Notes: generated by a model from the sequence alone, not told the origin. Shown: positions 1 through 8,263, counted from the first letter of the stretch. The stretch is 64,000 bases of DNA from Caldilineaceae bacterium (GCA_022827195.1 JAJDTL010000051.1:62001-126000), one strand, 5' to 3'. Translations and numbers: made by a program.

Positions 1-958
1 CCCACGCCAGCAGTATATCCGACAGCAGCGTGCCGATCAGCGTCAGGGTACTCAGGATCATGATGAAGCTGGCCGCCAGGTAGAGGTCCTGAGCCATCAG
101 TGCCCGCCACAGCAGCGGACCTGTTGTCGGCAGATTCAGGACCAGCGCCACCAGCACCGTGCCGGAGACAATCTCGGGCAGCAGCCAGCCGATCGTGCTC
201 AGAATCGGGTTCAGCGCGACGCGCACCGGGTACTTCATCGTCAGCGGCCCCTCGCGCAGACCCTTCGCCCGCGCCGTCTCCACGTAAGGCCTCCCCAGCT
301 CATCCAACGTCGTCGCCCGCATCACCCGAATCGTCGCCGCCGTGCCCGCCGTTCCCACGATGACCACCGGCAGCCCCATGTGCTTCAGCATATCCCACAC
401 GCGCCCCACGCTCCAGGGCGCGTCAAGGTACTCCGGCGAGAATAGCCCGCCCGCGCTCGAGCCGAAATACTTGATGCCGATGTACATGAAGATCAGCGCC
501 AGCAGAAAGTTCGGCGTCGCCAGTCCGATGAACCCGATAAACGTGAACAGGTAGTCAAACGAGCTGTACTGCCGCACCGCCGAGTAGATGCCGATCGGAA
601 TCGCCATCGCGTAGACAAACAATAGCGATAGAAGGGACATGATCATCGTCAACATCAGCCGTTCGCCTATCAGCTTGTTAACCGGGCGGTCCCAGTAGAA
701 TGAGAGTCCCATATCCCCCTGAACGAAGTTCGTGATCCACTTGACGTATTGCATGTACCCGGGCTGGTTCAGCCCGTATTGCATTTCCAGGTCGGCAATC
801 TCCGCCTCGCTCAAAATCTCGCCGGCCGCGGTCATGTTGGCGACATAGTTCGTTACGTAGTCGCCGGGCGGGAGCTGGATGATCGTAAAGCTCACTATGG
901 AGATGAGGAAGAGCGTCGGGATAAGCTGCAAGACCCGACGCAGGATGTATTCGCGCAT
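1..958 (-). CDS. ABC transporter permease, dipeptide/oligopeptide type (partial, C-terminus off the window)
   Basis: Inner-membrane permease of the DppB/OppB kind. My translation of the reverse strand begins MREYILRRVLQLIPTLFLIS, the usual N-terminal membrane segment, followed by the periplasmic region with GDYVTNYV and the conserved AxxYGL-like stretch (MQYGLNQPGYMQY). Several hydrophobic segments follow, then a cytoplasmic loop ending in RATTLDELGRPYVETARAKGL, which is the EAA-type ATPase-contact motif. About 319 codons are present and the reading frame runs past base 1, so the stop is missing. It lies 75 bases downstream of a solute-binding protein gene on the same strand, separated by a strong inverted repeat, and is probably co-transcribed with it. 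The cargo, peptide or oligosaccharide, cannot be told from sequence. Confidence 0.9.
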   Translation of the reverse strand, partial: MREYILRRVLQLIPTLFLISIVSFTIIQLPPGDYVTNYVANMTAAGEILSEAEIADLEMQYGLNQPGYMQYVKWITNFVQGDMGLSFYWDRPVNKLIGERLMLTMIMSLLSLLFVYAMAIPIGIYSAVRQYSSFDYLFTFIGFIGLATPNFLLALIFMYIGIKYFGSSAGGLFSPEYLDAPWSVGRVWDMLKHMGLPVVIVGTAGTAATIRVMRATTLDELGRPYVETARAKGLREGPLTMKYPVRVALNPILSTIGWLLPEIVSGTVLVALVLNLPTTGPLLWRALMAQDLYLAASFIMILSTLTLIGTLLSDILLAW

Positions 959-968
959 GAATTCAGTA

Positions 969-1028
969 GCCAGTGGCCAGTGATTGGCAGCTGCTTCCTA
1001 CGCTTGCCGCCAGTCACCGGCCACTGGC
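969..1028 (-). other. Inverted repeat between binding-protein and permease genes
   Basis: Arms at 969-983 (GCCAGTGGCCAGTGA) and 1014-1028 (TCACCGGCCACTGGC) pair over 15 positions with one mismatch, enclosing about 30 bases that hold a further GGCA/TGCC pairing. The repeat starts six bases after the binding-protein stop and ends ten bases before the permease start. No T-run follows on the minus strand, so an mRNA-stabilising or processing hairpin fits better than an intrinsic terminator. That role is inferred. Confidence 0.6.
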
Positions 1029-1033
1029 GTTGA

Positions 1034-3052
1034 CTAGCTCTGCTTGTAGAAGAACTGCTCCGGATGCACCGGAACCGCCCGGATTACCGAGAAGCCCCAC
1101 ACACCGTCGTCGGGGAAGTTTGTCAGGTTCTTCTTCATTACCACCGGCTTGGGGATGCCAACCGTGCCGAAACCGGGCAGGAAGTCATAGAACCACTCCC
1201 ACAGCTCGCGCGCAATCGCAACGTGCTCCTCTTCGGTCACCGCGTCAATCATCTCCTGCCAGCGCTTGTGGACCCAGGCCACCTCCTCCGGCGGCTCCAT
1301 GGCGAGCTCATTCTCGTGGTCGCCGTCCAGCCAGATGTCCCACGCCTTGCCCCACGGCACGTTGCACTGGCCGGGGTGGTTCAAGCGAGAGCACCAGACC
1401 CAGGTTATGTCGGAAATATCGCCTTCCCAGCCCGACATACCGGTGTCGTTGGCATTCACCAATTCGACCAGATGTGAGCGATTGATCGGGCGGATCACGG
1501 GATCGAGACCGACCGCGCGCCACTGCTCAACCACGAGCTCGAAGACATCGACAATGTCGGCCTGCTCTGTATCAAGCTGGATCACCCAACTGATGCGGGA
1601 GCCGTCCGGAAATAGGCGGAAACCCTCGCCGTCCTTCTCCGAATAACCCGCGGCGTCCAGCAGCTCCATCGCCATGTCAGGGTCGAACTGCGCCCAGTGG
1701 TTCTCGTCGCCCTCCTGGTAGTACTTCGAATTCGGCCACGCCGCCCATTGCCGCGGCTCACCCAAACCGAAGTAGACCACGTCGTTGATCTCCTCTCGGT
1801 TGACCGCCACCGACATGGCGTGACGGACGTCCTTGCTGCCGAAAAACTCGCGCACCTGCGGGTCCTTATGCGTAAGGTTGGGCACGATGATCGTGCGCCC
1901 TGGGAAGGTCGACTTCCACATCTTGATCTTCAGTTCCGCCGACTCCAGGTTGGCCATGTACAACTCCATGTTGGCCAGGTCCGCCTGCCGACCCGAGAAC
2001 TCCAGCTCGCCCGCGATCAGCTTCGCATTGGCGACCTCGCGGTCGCTGATCACGAAGACGATCGTCTTGTCAATGTACGGCAGCTGGTTGCCGGCCGTGT
2101 CCACCTTCCAGTAATAGGGATTGCGTTCGTAAGTGTGGTGATCGGGCGCATCGTCGACGCGGATGAATGCCGTCATTCCCGGCAGCCCTACCTGCGCCGG
2201 GATCGTCGAACCGACGCGTCCCTTGTCGGAAAGCAGTTGCCGCCACTCTTCGAAGCCGGCATCATCGGTCATCTTGGCAATCTCGTCGGCATCGCCGTAG
2301 TCGGGATGGAACTGCTTCAGATAGTGCGCCGGCTGCCACAGCCCGCCCTGCGAACCGGCGTAGAAGGTCTCGTGCAGCACGATCAGCGGATAGGGCTTGG
2401 CAAACGAGAGCCTTAGCGTGTGGTCGTCGATCTTCTCCATCTGCAGCGGCTCGCCCGTCGGCGACGCCCCTGCCTTCCACTGCGAAGAAGGACCGCCGGG
2501 CCTAAACTCTTCATTCATTTGCAGGTCGTGCCAGGCAAACATGAAGTCGTCGGCGCTGAAAGGCGCGCCGTCCGACCACATCAGGCCCTCGCGCAGGTAC
2601 AGTATCTGCTCGGTGGCGTCGTCGTTGAACTCCCAGCTCTCGGCCAGACCGCTCGTGATCGACGAAAAGTCCGAGTCAATGCGCAGGATCAGCTCCGTCC
2701 CCATCACCGCCTGCGGATCGCCGAACAGGTGGTTGGGGTTGCCGATGGCGACGCGTGTCGTCCCGCCGTACTGCCCGACCTCCTCCAGCGGCTCGATCAC
2801 CACCGGATTGGCCGGAAGCCGCTCATCGACCGGCGGCAACTGCCCGGCCGTCACGCGCTCGGCCAGAAGCGGCGATTCGTTGTACTTGGAAGCCGGCCCC
2901 GTCTCGGCAGCGGGCGCTTCAGCCGCCGGAGCCTCGTCGGCCGCTTCCGGTTCAGCCTCCCCGCCCGGCGCGCCGCACGCCGCCGCCACCGCGGCCGCAG
3001 CGGTCAGACCGCTCATGCGCAGGAAAGTTCTACGATCCATTCGGTCCGTCAT
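1034..3052 (-). CDS. ABC transporter solute-binding protein, family 5 (peptide type), Tat/lipoprotein
   Basis: Extracytoplasmic binding protein of the SBP_bac_5 family, 672 residues, a typical size. The N-terminus has a twin-arginine motif (DRRTFLRMSG, residues 6-15), a hydrophobic Ala-rich stretch and a lipobox-like AAAC near residue 26. An Ala/Glu/Pro-rich linker to about residue 55 follows, as in exported lipoproteins of Gram-positives and Chloroflexota. The mature part carries family features such as GLAESWEFNDDATEQILYLR and the C-terminal WVHKRWQEMIDAVTEEEH region. An AGAGAGGAG sequence upstream of the ATG serves as ribosome site. It is followed by a DppB-like permease, so it should deliver substrate to that transporter. 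Substrate unknown; related proteins bind peptides or oligosaccharides. Confidence 0.93.
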   Translation of the reverse strand: MTDRMDRRTFLRMSGLTAAAAVAAACGAPGGEAEPEAADEAPAAEAPAAETGPASKYNESPLLAERVTAGQLPPVDERLPANPVVIEPLEEVGQYGGTTRVAIGNPNHLFGDPQAVMGTELILRIDSDFSSITSGLAESWEFNDDATEQILYLREGLMWSDGAPFSADDFMFAWHDLQMNEEFRPGGPSSQWKAGASPTGEPLQMEKIDDHTLRLSFAKPYPLIVLHETFYAGSQGGLWQPAHYLKQFHPDYGDADEIAKMTDDAGFEEWRQLLSDKGRVGSTIPAQVGLPGMTAFIRVDDAPDHHTYERNPYYWKVDTAGNQLPYIDKTIVFVISDREVANAKLIAGELEFSGRQADLANMELYMANLESAELKIKMWKSTFPGRTIIVPNLTHKDPQVREFFGSKDVRHAMSVAVNREEINDVVYFGLGEPRQWAAWPNSKYYQEGDENHWAQFDPDMAMELLDAAGYSEKDGEGFRLFPDGSRISWVIQLDTEQADIVDVFELVVEQWRAVGLDPVIRPINRSHLVELVNANDTGMSGWEGDISDITWVWCSRLNHPGQCNVPWGKAWDIWLDGDHENELAMEPPEEVAWVHKRWQEMIDAVTEEEHVAIARELWEWFYDFLPGFGTVGIPKPVVMKKNLTNFPDDGVWGFSVIRAVPVHPEQFFYKQS

Positions 3053-3082
3053 TGTTTTCAGCTCCTCTCTCTAAGGTGGTCT

Positions 3083-3111
3083 GATATATGGTAGTACATG
3101 CGGAATGTCGA
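3083..3111 (-). promoter_or_regulatory. Candidate sigma-70-type promoter for the binding-protein gene
   Basis: On the minus strand, TCGACA (3106-3111) is separated by 17 bases from TATATC (3083-3088). It lies about 30 bases upstream of the ATG at 3052 with the ribosome site between. The -35 matches consensus only moderately. Confidence 0.45.
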
Positions 3112-3230
3112 AACCGTCGTAACGACCGGAGAAATCAGGTAGGGGCAGGTGCATGAAGCACAGGGACATGAAGCACATGTGCCCGGAGTCGGCTGCAACA
3201 GCTTCTGGCGCCCTGTGAACAGCGTCCGGA

Positions 3231-3752
3231 CTATTTAGACTGCTCTCCGGACAGATCAGTCGCGGAGTTCAGGACGGTAAACATGACCCACTCCATCATG
3301 CCGCGCCAGTATTCGTATCGTTCCTCGGTCGCGCCCTGCATAACGACCGAATACAGGTACTGGCCCTCGCAAAAGAGCCGCGCGCGCCGCCGGCGGGTGG
3401 TCCCATCCTGTAGGAACGTACAGACCCACTCCTGACACCAATCGCCTGCGTCCTCCAGCGTCTCCAGCCGTTCAACCTGGCACGCCTCGAGATTCTCCAG
3501 CCCCTCGCGCACGCCCTCCGCCAGCAGCTCGCTCTCCTCCGCCGCCAGCGGCTCGCCCATGTCCTGGACCGTGATCGAGACAAACGTCGCCTCTTCCGCC
3601 GGCTCAGGGTAGAGGCTGACCGCGGGGTCAGGTTCCTCGGCCTCCAGCAACCGCCACTCGGGCGGATACCAGAATGAGAGATTTATCGATGGGTGCTTGT
3701 ACAGCTTGACGCTGGTGAATCGCGGCCTGATGGGCGGCTCTGTGCTTGACAT
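3231..3752 (-). CDS. Hypothetical protein, PsbP/DcrB-like fold
   Basis: A protein of about 173 residues. Its early part, KLYKHPSINLSFWYPPEWRLLE, resembles the opening of PsbP/Mog1/DcrB-like domains (a beta strand giving 'sFwYPpeW', then a strand carrying SITVQDM). The C-terminal part (GQYLYSVVMQGATEERYEYW) also matches the general pattern. I see no signal peptide and no catalytic motif. The ATG at 3752 is preferred because GGAG lies seven bases upstream; a GTG at 3773 would add seven residues. It sits between two binding-protein sequences on the same strand, so it could belong to the transporter operon, but nothing shows a direct role. Fold assignment is from pattern recognition only. Confidence 0.6.
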   Translation of the reverse strand: MSSTEPPIRPRFTSVKLYKHPSINLSFWYPPEWRLLEAEEPDPAVSLYPEPAEEATFVSITVQDMGEPLAAEESELLAEGVREGLENLEACQVERLETLEDAGDWCQEWVCTFLQDGTTRRRRARLFCEGQYLYSVVMQGATEERYEYWRGMMEWVMFTVLNSATDLSGEQSK

Positions 3753-3908
3753 TGGTCGCTCCGACCTCTTCACTCAGGCTGGTCTAAGTCCGCTGCCACC
3801 GCTATCGCCCCGAGCAGGGACAGCGCAGCAGGCTGCTTCATCCAGAATGCTGCGCCGCCCGGCGCGAGTGTCTCCAGGGCCCCCAGGCGGACCTGGCAGC
3901 GGTCGTGC

Positions 3909-4535
3909 CTACATGTGGTCCTCGGAGTTGTCCCAAGCGAGCAGTTGCGGATTGAGGAAATGTTTATCCTCCAACCCGTCGTTCACCGGCTGCCCATTGA
4001 CATAGTTGGACATCCCGTTCTTCATGATGATCAGCGCCGGCGACTGCCCGAAATAGCCGACGATTGGGATCTGCTCGGCCCAGACATCCAGAATCTGGTA
4101 GACCAGCCCGTCGCGCTTGGCCGGATCCGGTTCGGAGCTGACCTGGTCCCAACTCTCCCAGATGTCCCAAAGGAAGTGGCCGTCGAGCGGAGGCTCGCCG
4201 TTGGCGTCATTCGCGTCGACCTTCCAGCGGCCGTAGGCGCCTGCCCAGGGCCTGTCCGGCTCGGTGCCGGTCCACGGCGAAGGGGTCAGGATCGGCAGCA
4301 GATCGCGGTAGCAGCCGGCGGACATGCGCGGGATGCGGCAGTCGCGCGCCTGGAAGAAGACGTCCTCCAGCTCGCCGTCGCCGTCGAGGTCGCCCTGCAG
4401 CATGCCGGCGTCGCCGAATCCGGTTGTCTCGACCTCATTTGCAAGGCGAAAAGGTGCTGTCATGTCGAAGGCGTTCCCTTGCGGCGTCGGGCTTGGTTGC
4501 CGCCGATGGTCCCTGTTTTTCCCAAAGAGAGGCAA
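3909..4535 (-). pseudogene. C-terminal relic of a family 5 ABC solute-binding protein
   Basis: The open frame codes 208 residues. From about residue 30 it resembles only the last third of a peptide-type binding protein: WAGAYGRWKVDANDANGEPP, then an amphipathic WDIWESWDQV segment, then VWAEQIPIVGYFGQSPALII and a C-terminal LNPQLLAWDN, the counterpart of the end of the 1034-3052 protein. There is no signal peptide, lipobox or N-terminal lobe. The first 20 residues (MPLFGKNRDHRRQPSPTPQG) look like read-through of non-coding sequence. No N-terminal coding segment is visible in the 200 bases upstream, so this is most likely a deletion remnant. An expressed short protein cannot be excluded but has no obvious function. 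Confidence 0.7.
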
Positions 4536-4733
4536 CCGGAGGTGTGTTTTTCAGAGCCGTTCGGTTTGAACCGTAGGGCAGAAGACCGGAGCGCTTGCAG
4601 CATTCTAAAGGGAAAGACACGCCAGTCAAAATTGAATCGAGAAAGATGTACAAGTACCGGAGGCGCCTGGCCCTGGCGGGTTGATTCGCTGAAGCAGGAA
4701 CGGAGTAACAGGTTGGTGAGGAAAACGCAACCA

Positions 4734-5168
4734 CTAAATCGGAATCACAGAAACGATTCGTCGACCGTTTCCAGGGATCAACCCCGCCAGCCTCGCGTCC
4801 AGAGTGGCAAGCTCCCCGCCCTTGTGCATGGCAGTAGCTACAAGAACAGCATCTGTGATCTGGCGGTAACCTTGAAGACGGGCGACAATCTCCCCAGGAA
4901 GACTCCCGACCGTTTGGTCAAGCGGCCAAAATGAGTGGCTTCCCTCCCGTTTGAGCCTTTCGAGCAAATCGATCGCAGCATTTGGCGTAACCTCGTGTTG
5001 AACGGCCCGCGGGTTGCAGGAAACACGGACGAAACCCGCCTCCGTCAGCAGGCAGGTTGCCCAGCCACTCTGACTGCGCCCTGAGAACCACTTTCGCGCC
5101 GCCGCGTGGTGAACATGATTCGGCCAAGCCAACGCAATCAGGACGTTTATGTCCAGCAGTGCTGTCAT
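4734..5168 (-). CDS. vapC: PIN-domain ribonuclease toxin (VapC family)
   Basis: A 144-residue PIN-domain protein, the normal VapC length. The acidic residues that bind the catalytic Mg2+ in this family are visible: Asp6 in LLDINVLIAL, Glu43 in LLTEAGF, Asp106 in ITDAVLVATA and Asp124 in ATLDARLAGL, with the conserved 'W..CLLTE.GF.R' strand. VapC toxins cut RNA, often tRNA or rRNA, and are neutralised by the partner antitoxin. The start codon overlaps the last bases of the antitoxin gene (ATGA overlap), so the two are translationally coupled. All key residues are intact. The exact RNA target cannot be read from sequence. Confidence 0.92.
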   Translation of the reverse strand: MTALLDINVLIALAWPNHVHHAAARKWFSGRSQSGWATCLLTEAGFVRVSCNPRAVQHEVTPNAAIDLLERLKREGSHSFWPLDQTVGSLPGEIVARLQGYRQITDAVLVATAMHKGGELATLDARLAGLIPGNGRRIVSVIPI

Positions 5169-5392
5169 GGCCAGTCATCAAGCGCGCCGTACACATCCTC
5201 GCTGGTGATGGGCGCAGCGTCTGAATCGACGTTGAATACCGGTAAGCCCCCGTCTTCCTCGACAGCACCCATCCCTTTGAAACCGCGCCGCGCCAACTCG
5301 GAAACTGCGCTGCCCAGGCTGCACCCGTTGCGCTCCGCCAAGGCCCTCGCCACTGCGAGCACATCTTCATCTATGTTCAGTGTAGTACGCAT
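5165..5392 (-). CDS. vapB: Ribbon-helix-helix antitoxin (VapB-like)
   Basis: A 75-residue protein beginning MRTTLNIDEDVLAVARALAE, the characteristic start of small ribbon-helix-helix antitoxins (strand MRTTLNID, then a helix with A.ALAER.G.SLG.A.SELARRG). The acidic C-terminal tail (DSDAAPITSEDVYGALDDWP) would be the part that wraps the toxin. It overlaps the VapC gene by four bases. A strong promoter lies directly upstream, with the -10 box six bases before the ATG and no Shine-Dalgarno sequence, which points to a leaderless message. Direct repeats TGATGCTG/TGATGCTA/TGATG in the promoter are a natural operator for self-repression. Confidence 0.88.
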   Translation of the reverse strand: MRTTLNIDEDVLAVARALAERNGCSLGSAVSELARRGFKGMGAVEEDGGLPVFNVDSDAAPITSEDVYGALDDWP

Positions 5393-5398
5393 AAGGAC

Positions 5399-5427
5399 AT
5401 CATAGCATCACAGCATCATTATGTCAA
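5399..5427 (-). promoter_or_regulatory. Promoter and repeat operator of the vapBC operon
   Basis: On the minus strand TTGACA (5422-5427), a 17-base spacer and TATGAT (5399-5404) form a near-consensus promoter. The spacer and -10 contain 8-base direct repeats (TGATGCTG, TGATGCTA, then TGATG), a plausible ribbon-helix-helix operator. The -10 ends six bases from the antitoxin ATG at 5392, so transcription should start at or next to the A of ATG. Confidence 0.8.
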
Positions 5428-5446
5428 GGGCCGAAATCCGAATTGT

Positions 5447-6613
5447 TTATTCCGCAACCACCTTCCCCACCTCGAACAGATACATCTGTCTCCCATTCCC
5501 GCCGTGCGCCGAATCGATCGCGATCTTGTTGCCGTCCGGGCTCGACCGGGGATGCAGGTCGCAGCGCAGCGTGTCAGTGTAGGCTGGCGGCGCATGGAAC
5601 CGGCCGAGGTCGACCCGCCGGTCGCTGGGAACATGGTAAAGGTAGAGGTCCTGCAGCCGCTCGTCCCCCTGGGGATAGGTGTCGTTGAGGACCCAATTGT
5701 TGTTCGAAAGGTAGGTGCAGTGTCCGTTGAGCGGCATGCGCTCCTTGCCCACGACCCTGTCAGGCCCGCAGGAGCCGTCCGCGGCGTTCGGAAAAAGATA
5801 GAACGCGTCGCCATGCGACGGCCGCCTCGACCAGGCCAGAATGTGTCCGTCATCTCGCCAGATCAGATGCGAAGTATGACCCGAATGGTCCACAACCGTA
5901 AGGTCCGATCCGTCCGCAGCAGCGGTGAGCATACGCGTATGGAAGCCGCCGCCGCCGAAGCGCCAGCGATGCAGGAAGAGAAAGTGACTGCCGCTGGGAT
6001 TGAAAATGAGTACGTTGAAGTAGTGTTTGGCCTCGCTGATGTCGCCGTGCGGGTAGGGGATCGCCGCCACTTCGGCCAGGCTGACGATCAGCTCGCTCCC
6101 GCCGGTTCGCAGGTCCAGCCCATGAATGCCGGTCTCCTGTGGAGCCATCGTATCGTGCCACGGGTCGCGAATCCCCATGTAGCCGTATCCCGGCCGCATA
6201 TCCTCCAGGCGGTGAAAGTCGATCGTCAGCGCGCTGACGCCGTCGGGACTGAGCGTGAAGACCGGGTGCGGCAGCGTACGCCGCTGACCCGTCCCGACGT
6301 TCAGGACATGACTGACGAATCTGCCGCCCTCCCGGTCATTCCAGATGACCTCACCATCCGATCGCGGCAGCCACTGCAGCATGCAGCCCGCTTGCCAGCC
6401 CCATGCGCGGCTCTCGCCTAGCTCGATCCAGCGGTCGCCGTCGCACAGGTCCACCATGCCGACCCGGACCTTGTCCTCTGGCGTCGGCGGGCGGTGCTCG
6501 AATCCGACCTCCATGCCCAGCGCATAGTGCGCCGACGGATCGAACTGGAGCTTGTCGTAATAGCCGAACCAGTGATGTTTCGGCCCGGCTGTGATCGGTC
6601 GCGAATTAATCAT
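5447..6613 (-). CDS. Beta-propeller protein, oligogalacturonate-lyase-like (TolB/Pel22 type)
   Basis: A 388-residue protein with the repeated blades expected of a seven-bladed propeller: HWFGYYDKLQFDPSAHYALG near the N-terminus, then motifs such as FTLSPDGVSALTIDF, LIFNPSGSHFLFLHRW, TSHLIWRDDGHILAWSRR and CDLHPRSSPDGNKIAIDS. The His-rich segments (HYFNVLIFNPSG, HTSHLIW, NGHCTYL) resemble oligogalacturonate lyase relatives, where His and Gln residues hold a metal. A carbohydrate-lyase or binding role is plausible but not proven. No signal peptide is seen, so it is probably cytoplasmic. It is a single gene with its stop about 50 bases from the vapBC promoter. The ATG at 6613 has only a weak ribosome site. 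Confidence 0.75.
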   Translation of the reverse strand: MINSRPITAGPKHHWFGYYDKLQFDPSAHYALGMEVGFEHRPPTPEDKVRVGMVDLCDGDRWIELGESRAWGWQAGCMLQWLPRSDGEVIWNDREGGRFVSHVLNVGTGQRRTLPHPVFTLSPDGVSALTIDFHRLEDMRPGYGYMGIRDPWHDTMAPQETGIHGLDLRTGGSELIVSLAEVAAIPYPHGDISEAKHYFNVLIFNPSGSHFLFLHRWRFGGGGFHTRMLTAAADGSDLTVVDHSGHTSHLIWRDDGHILAWSRRPSHGDAFYLFPNAADGSCGPDRVVGKERMPLNGHCTYLSNNNWVLNDTYPQGDERLQDLYLYHVPSDRRVDLGRFHAPPAYTDTLRCDLHPRSSPDGNKIAIDSAHGGNGRQMYLFEVGKVVAE

Positions 6614-6761
6614 GGGCCACTCTCACTGTTTAACATATCGTACGCCAGCGTCGCCTACTCTGGCCGCGCCGTGCGCGGTCTCCGTTTGCGAGCTACTCCT
6701 GCCTCTGATCACTTCTAGGCCTGAAAGCGTCCGTTGGGCCGTCCGCAGACTCAACCCACTC

Positions 6762-7079
6762 GTCGACGTCAAATCGCCGCCGCCGGCCCGTGCTGCGGGT
6801 GCGCAGTCAGGCAACGGTCTCCCACCCCTATGAGTCCCTGTAGGCCCTACAATCAGTTGTGAAAGGTAAGTCCCGGCCCCGTTCGGGAAACATGAGGTTG
6901 CGCCAGGTGCCGATGTAGAGAAGGGGCAGCGTATAGAAGCGTCGATGCCAGACGTTTTCCATCGTCCCTATGCCAATTGCCGCGCGTCCTCCCGCGTTCG
7001 TGATCCCGATTCGCTCTTGCACGCGCGGGTGCAGGCGACTGAAATCCGTTCCGAAAGCGCGTTGACAGATCGAAGTCAA
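6762..7079 (-). pseudogene. Decayed DUF4166 gene
   Basis: Reading from a TTG at 7079 that overlaps the stop of the upstream SRPBCC-DoxX gene (TTGA), the frame gives TSICQRAFGTDFSRLHPRVQ and then IGTMENVWHRRFYTLP, LLYIGTWRNLMFPERG and AYRDS. This is a clear N-terminal half of DUF4166, a domain often found next to DoxX-like or SDR proteins. The frame is then cut by TAG at 6828-6830. Family-like sequence continues in the same frame (GWETVA, then TGA at 6807-6809, then RRRRFDV), so the gene seems to have been lost by at least two in-frame stops rather than by simple truncation. A short 83-residue product is possible but would lack most of the domain. Confidence 0.75.
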
Positions 7080-7996
7080 GTCCTGTTCTCCTCCGGCTGC
7101 TCTTTGGTCGGACGGCGCAGGCAGCGCCGCGCCGAAGGCAGATCGCGCAATGACATCAGGCCGATGACAGCGAGCGCCGCCATCGAGAAATTGAGAACGA
7201 GAGGACTGAAGGGTCCCTGGACCAAGTCGGGCGCGGCGGAAAGCACGACGATCAGCCCAACCGCCATCGATCCGGCGGTCAGCAGCCAGGGCCAGCCGCG
7301 GTGGGCGAGAAAGGGATAGGCAAGCCCGAATACAACCTCGGCTGCGCCCAGAACACGCAGTAACCAAGGCGCCATGGACTCCGGGATGCCCGTTGCGAGC
7401 GACAGTTCGACTTCGGCGGAATGCAGAGCCCAAAGCTTGGGCACCAACCCCTGCCATGTCCAGAGAAAGGCGAGCGCTGCGGCCGCGACCGCATGAATGA
7501 GCGCCTGCCGGGCGGCCTGTTGCGGTTCCTTCTCCTGCCCAATCCACAGCCTCAGCCGGTCGAAGCTCCAGGCAGTTGCCCAGCCAAGAAGAGGACGAAA
7601 GAATAGGCAGTCGAAGACCCGCCCGAACAGTCCCCACCGAACGTCGTAGTCAAAGCCGGTGACAAAGCGCAATTCCTCACCGATCTGCTCGAACTTCCAA
7701 TAACCGAAGCCAGAACTGATCAACGAGCGCGGGTCGTCGGACCCGAACTTGAGCGCCGAGGCGCGCGCGTTGGCGTCCAGGCGTTCGCCGACCATTTCAC
7801 CCCAGCCCTCAATCTCTCTGCCGAATCCGATGCGCGTGGCATAGCGAAACAGCTGGACAGGGGAGTCGTCCGCCCTTTCCAGATACTCAATAGACGTGAA
7901 TCGAAGGTCCCAGCGTTCGTGCAGCTCGGGAACCTGCGTTCGCCGCCACAGTTCGTCAAGGGTGCCGCGAATTGAAATCTCGACGTAGATGGACAA
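7076..7996 (-). CDS. SRPBCC (START/polyketide-cyclase-like) domain fused to a DoxX-like membrane domain
   Basis: A 306-residue protein. Residues 1-150 resemble an SRPBCC ligand-binding domain: VEISIRGTLDELWRRTQVPE, then WDLRFTSIEYL and the C-terminal pattern FDYDVRWGLFGRVFDCLFFR. After a short cytoplasmic stretch, residues 165-295 hold four hydrophobic segments (ALIHAVAAAALAFLWTWQGL, WLLRVLGAAEVVFGLAYPFL, WLLTAGSMAVGLIVVLSA, LVLNFSMAALAVIGLMSL), as in DoxX-like proteins, with the usual 'LV.KLW' motif. The start is a TTG at 7996 with weak ribosome signals, so the true start is uncertain. It is translationally coupled to a decayed DUF4166 gene. The substrate is unknown; membrane-associated lipid or quinone binding is only a guess. 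Confidence 0.75.
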   Translation of the reverse strand: MSIYVEISIRGTLDELWRRTQVPELHERWDLRFTSIEYLERADDSPVQLFRYATRIGFGREIEGWGEMVGERLDANARASALKFGSDDPRSLISSGFGYWKFEQIGEELRFVTGFDYDVRWGLFGRVFDCLFFRPLLGWATAWSFDRLRLWIGQEKEPQQAARQALIHAVAAAALAFLWTWQGLVPKLWALHSAEVELSLATGIPESMAPWLLRVLGAAEVVFGLAYPFLAHRGWPWLLTAGSMAVGLIVVLSAAPDLVQGPFSPLVLNFSMAALAVIGLMSLRDLPSARRCLRRPTKEQPEENRT

Positions 7997-8152
7997 GATC
8001 GCTGCTGCCTGGGCGTTCGGGACCTTGTTTGGGCAGGTGCGTGGTTGGGGAAAGTGGGTTTCGTTTCACCCGCGACACATACGGACGGGTTTCGCATGCG
8101 GGGCAGCGTCTGCACAGAGGCGTTGGACCGCGACAGCCGCGGTGCGAGCAAA

Positions 8153-8199
8153 TTTGGTTGCCGCCAACAACACGCTATCGTAGATTGGCGGCAACCAAA
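8153..8199. repeat. Perfect 15-base inverted repeat (hairpin)
   Basis: TTTGGTTGCCGCCAA (8153-8167) and TTGGCGGCAACCAAA (8185-8199) are exact reverse complements with a 17-base loop. The stem is stable and has no T-run on either side, so a terminator is not obvious. It may be a regulatory RNA structure, a protein site or a relic of a mobile repeat. Confidence 0.8.
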
Positions 8200-8263
8200 C
8201 TGCTATCCGCCCAAAGTGCGGGCAGGCCGGACCCGGGCGGATCCCAATCCCTCAAACCGAAGC

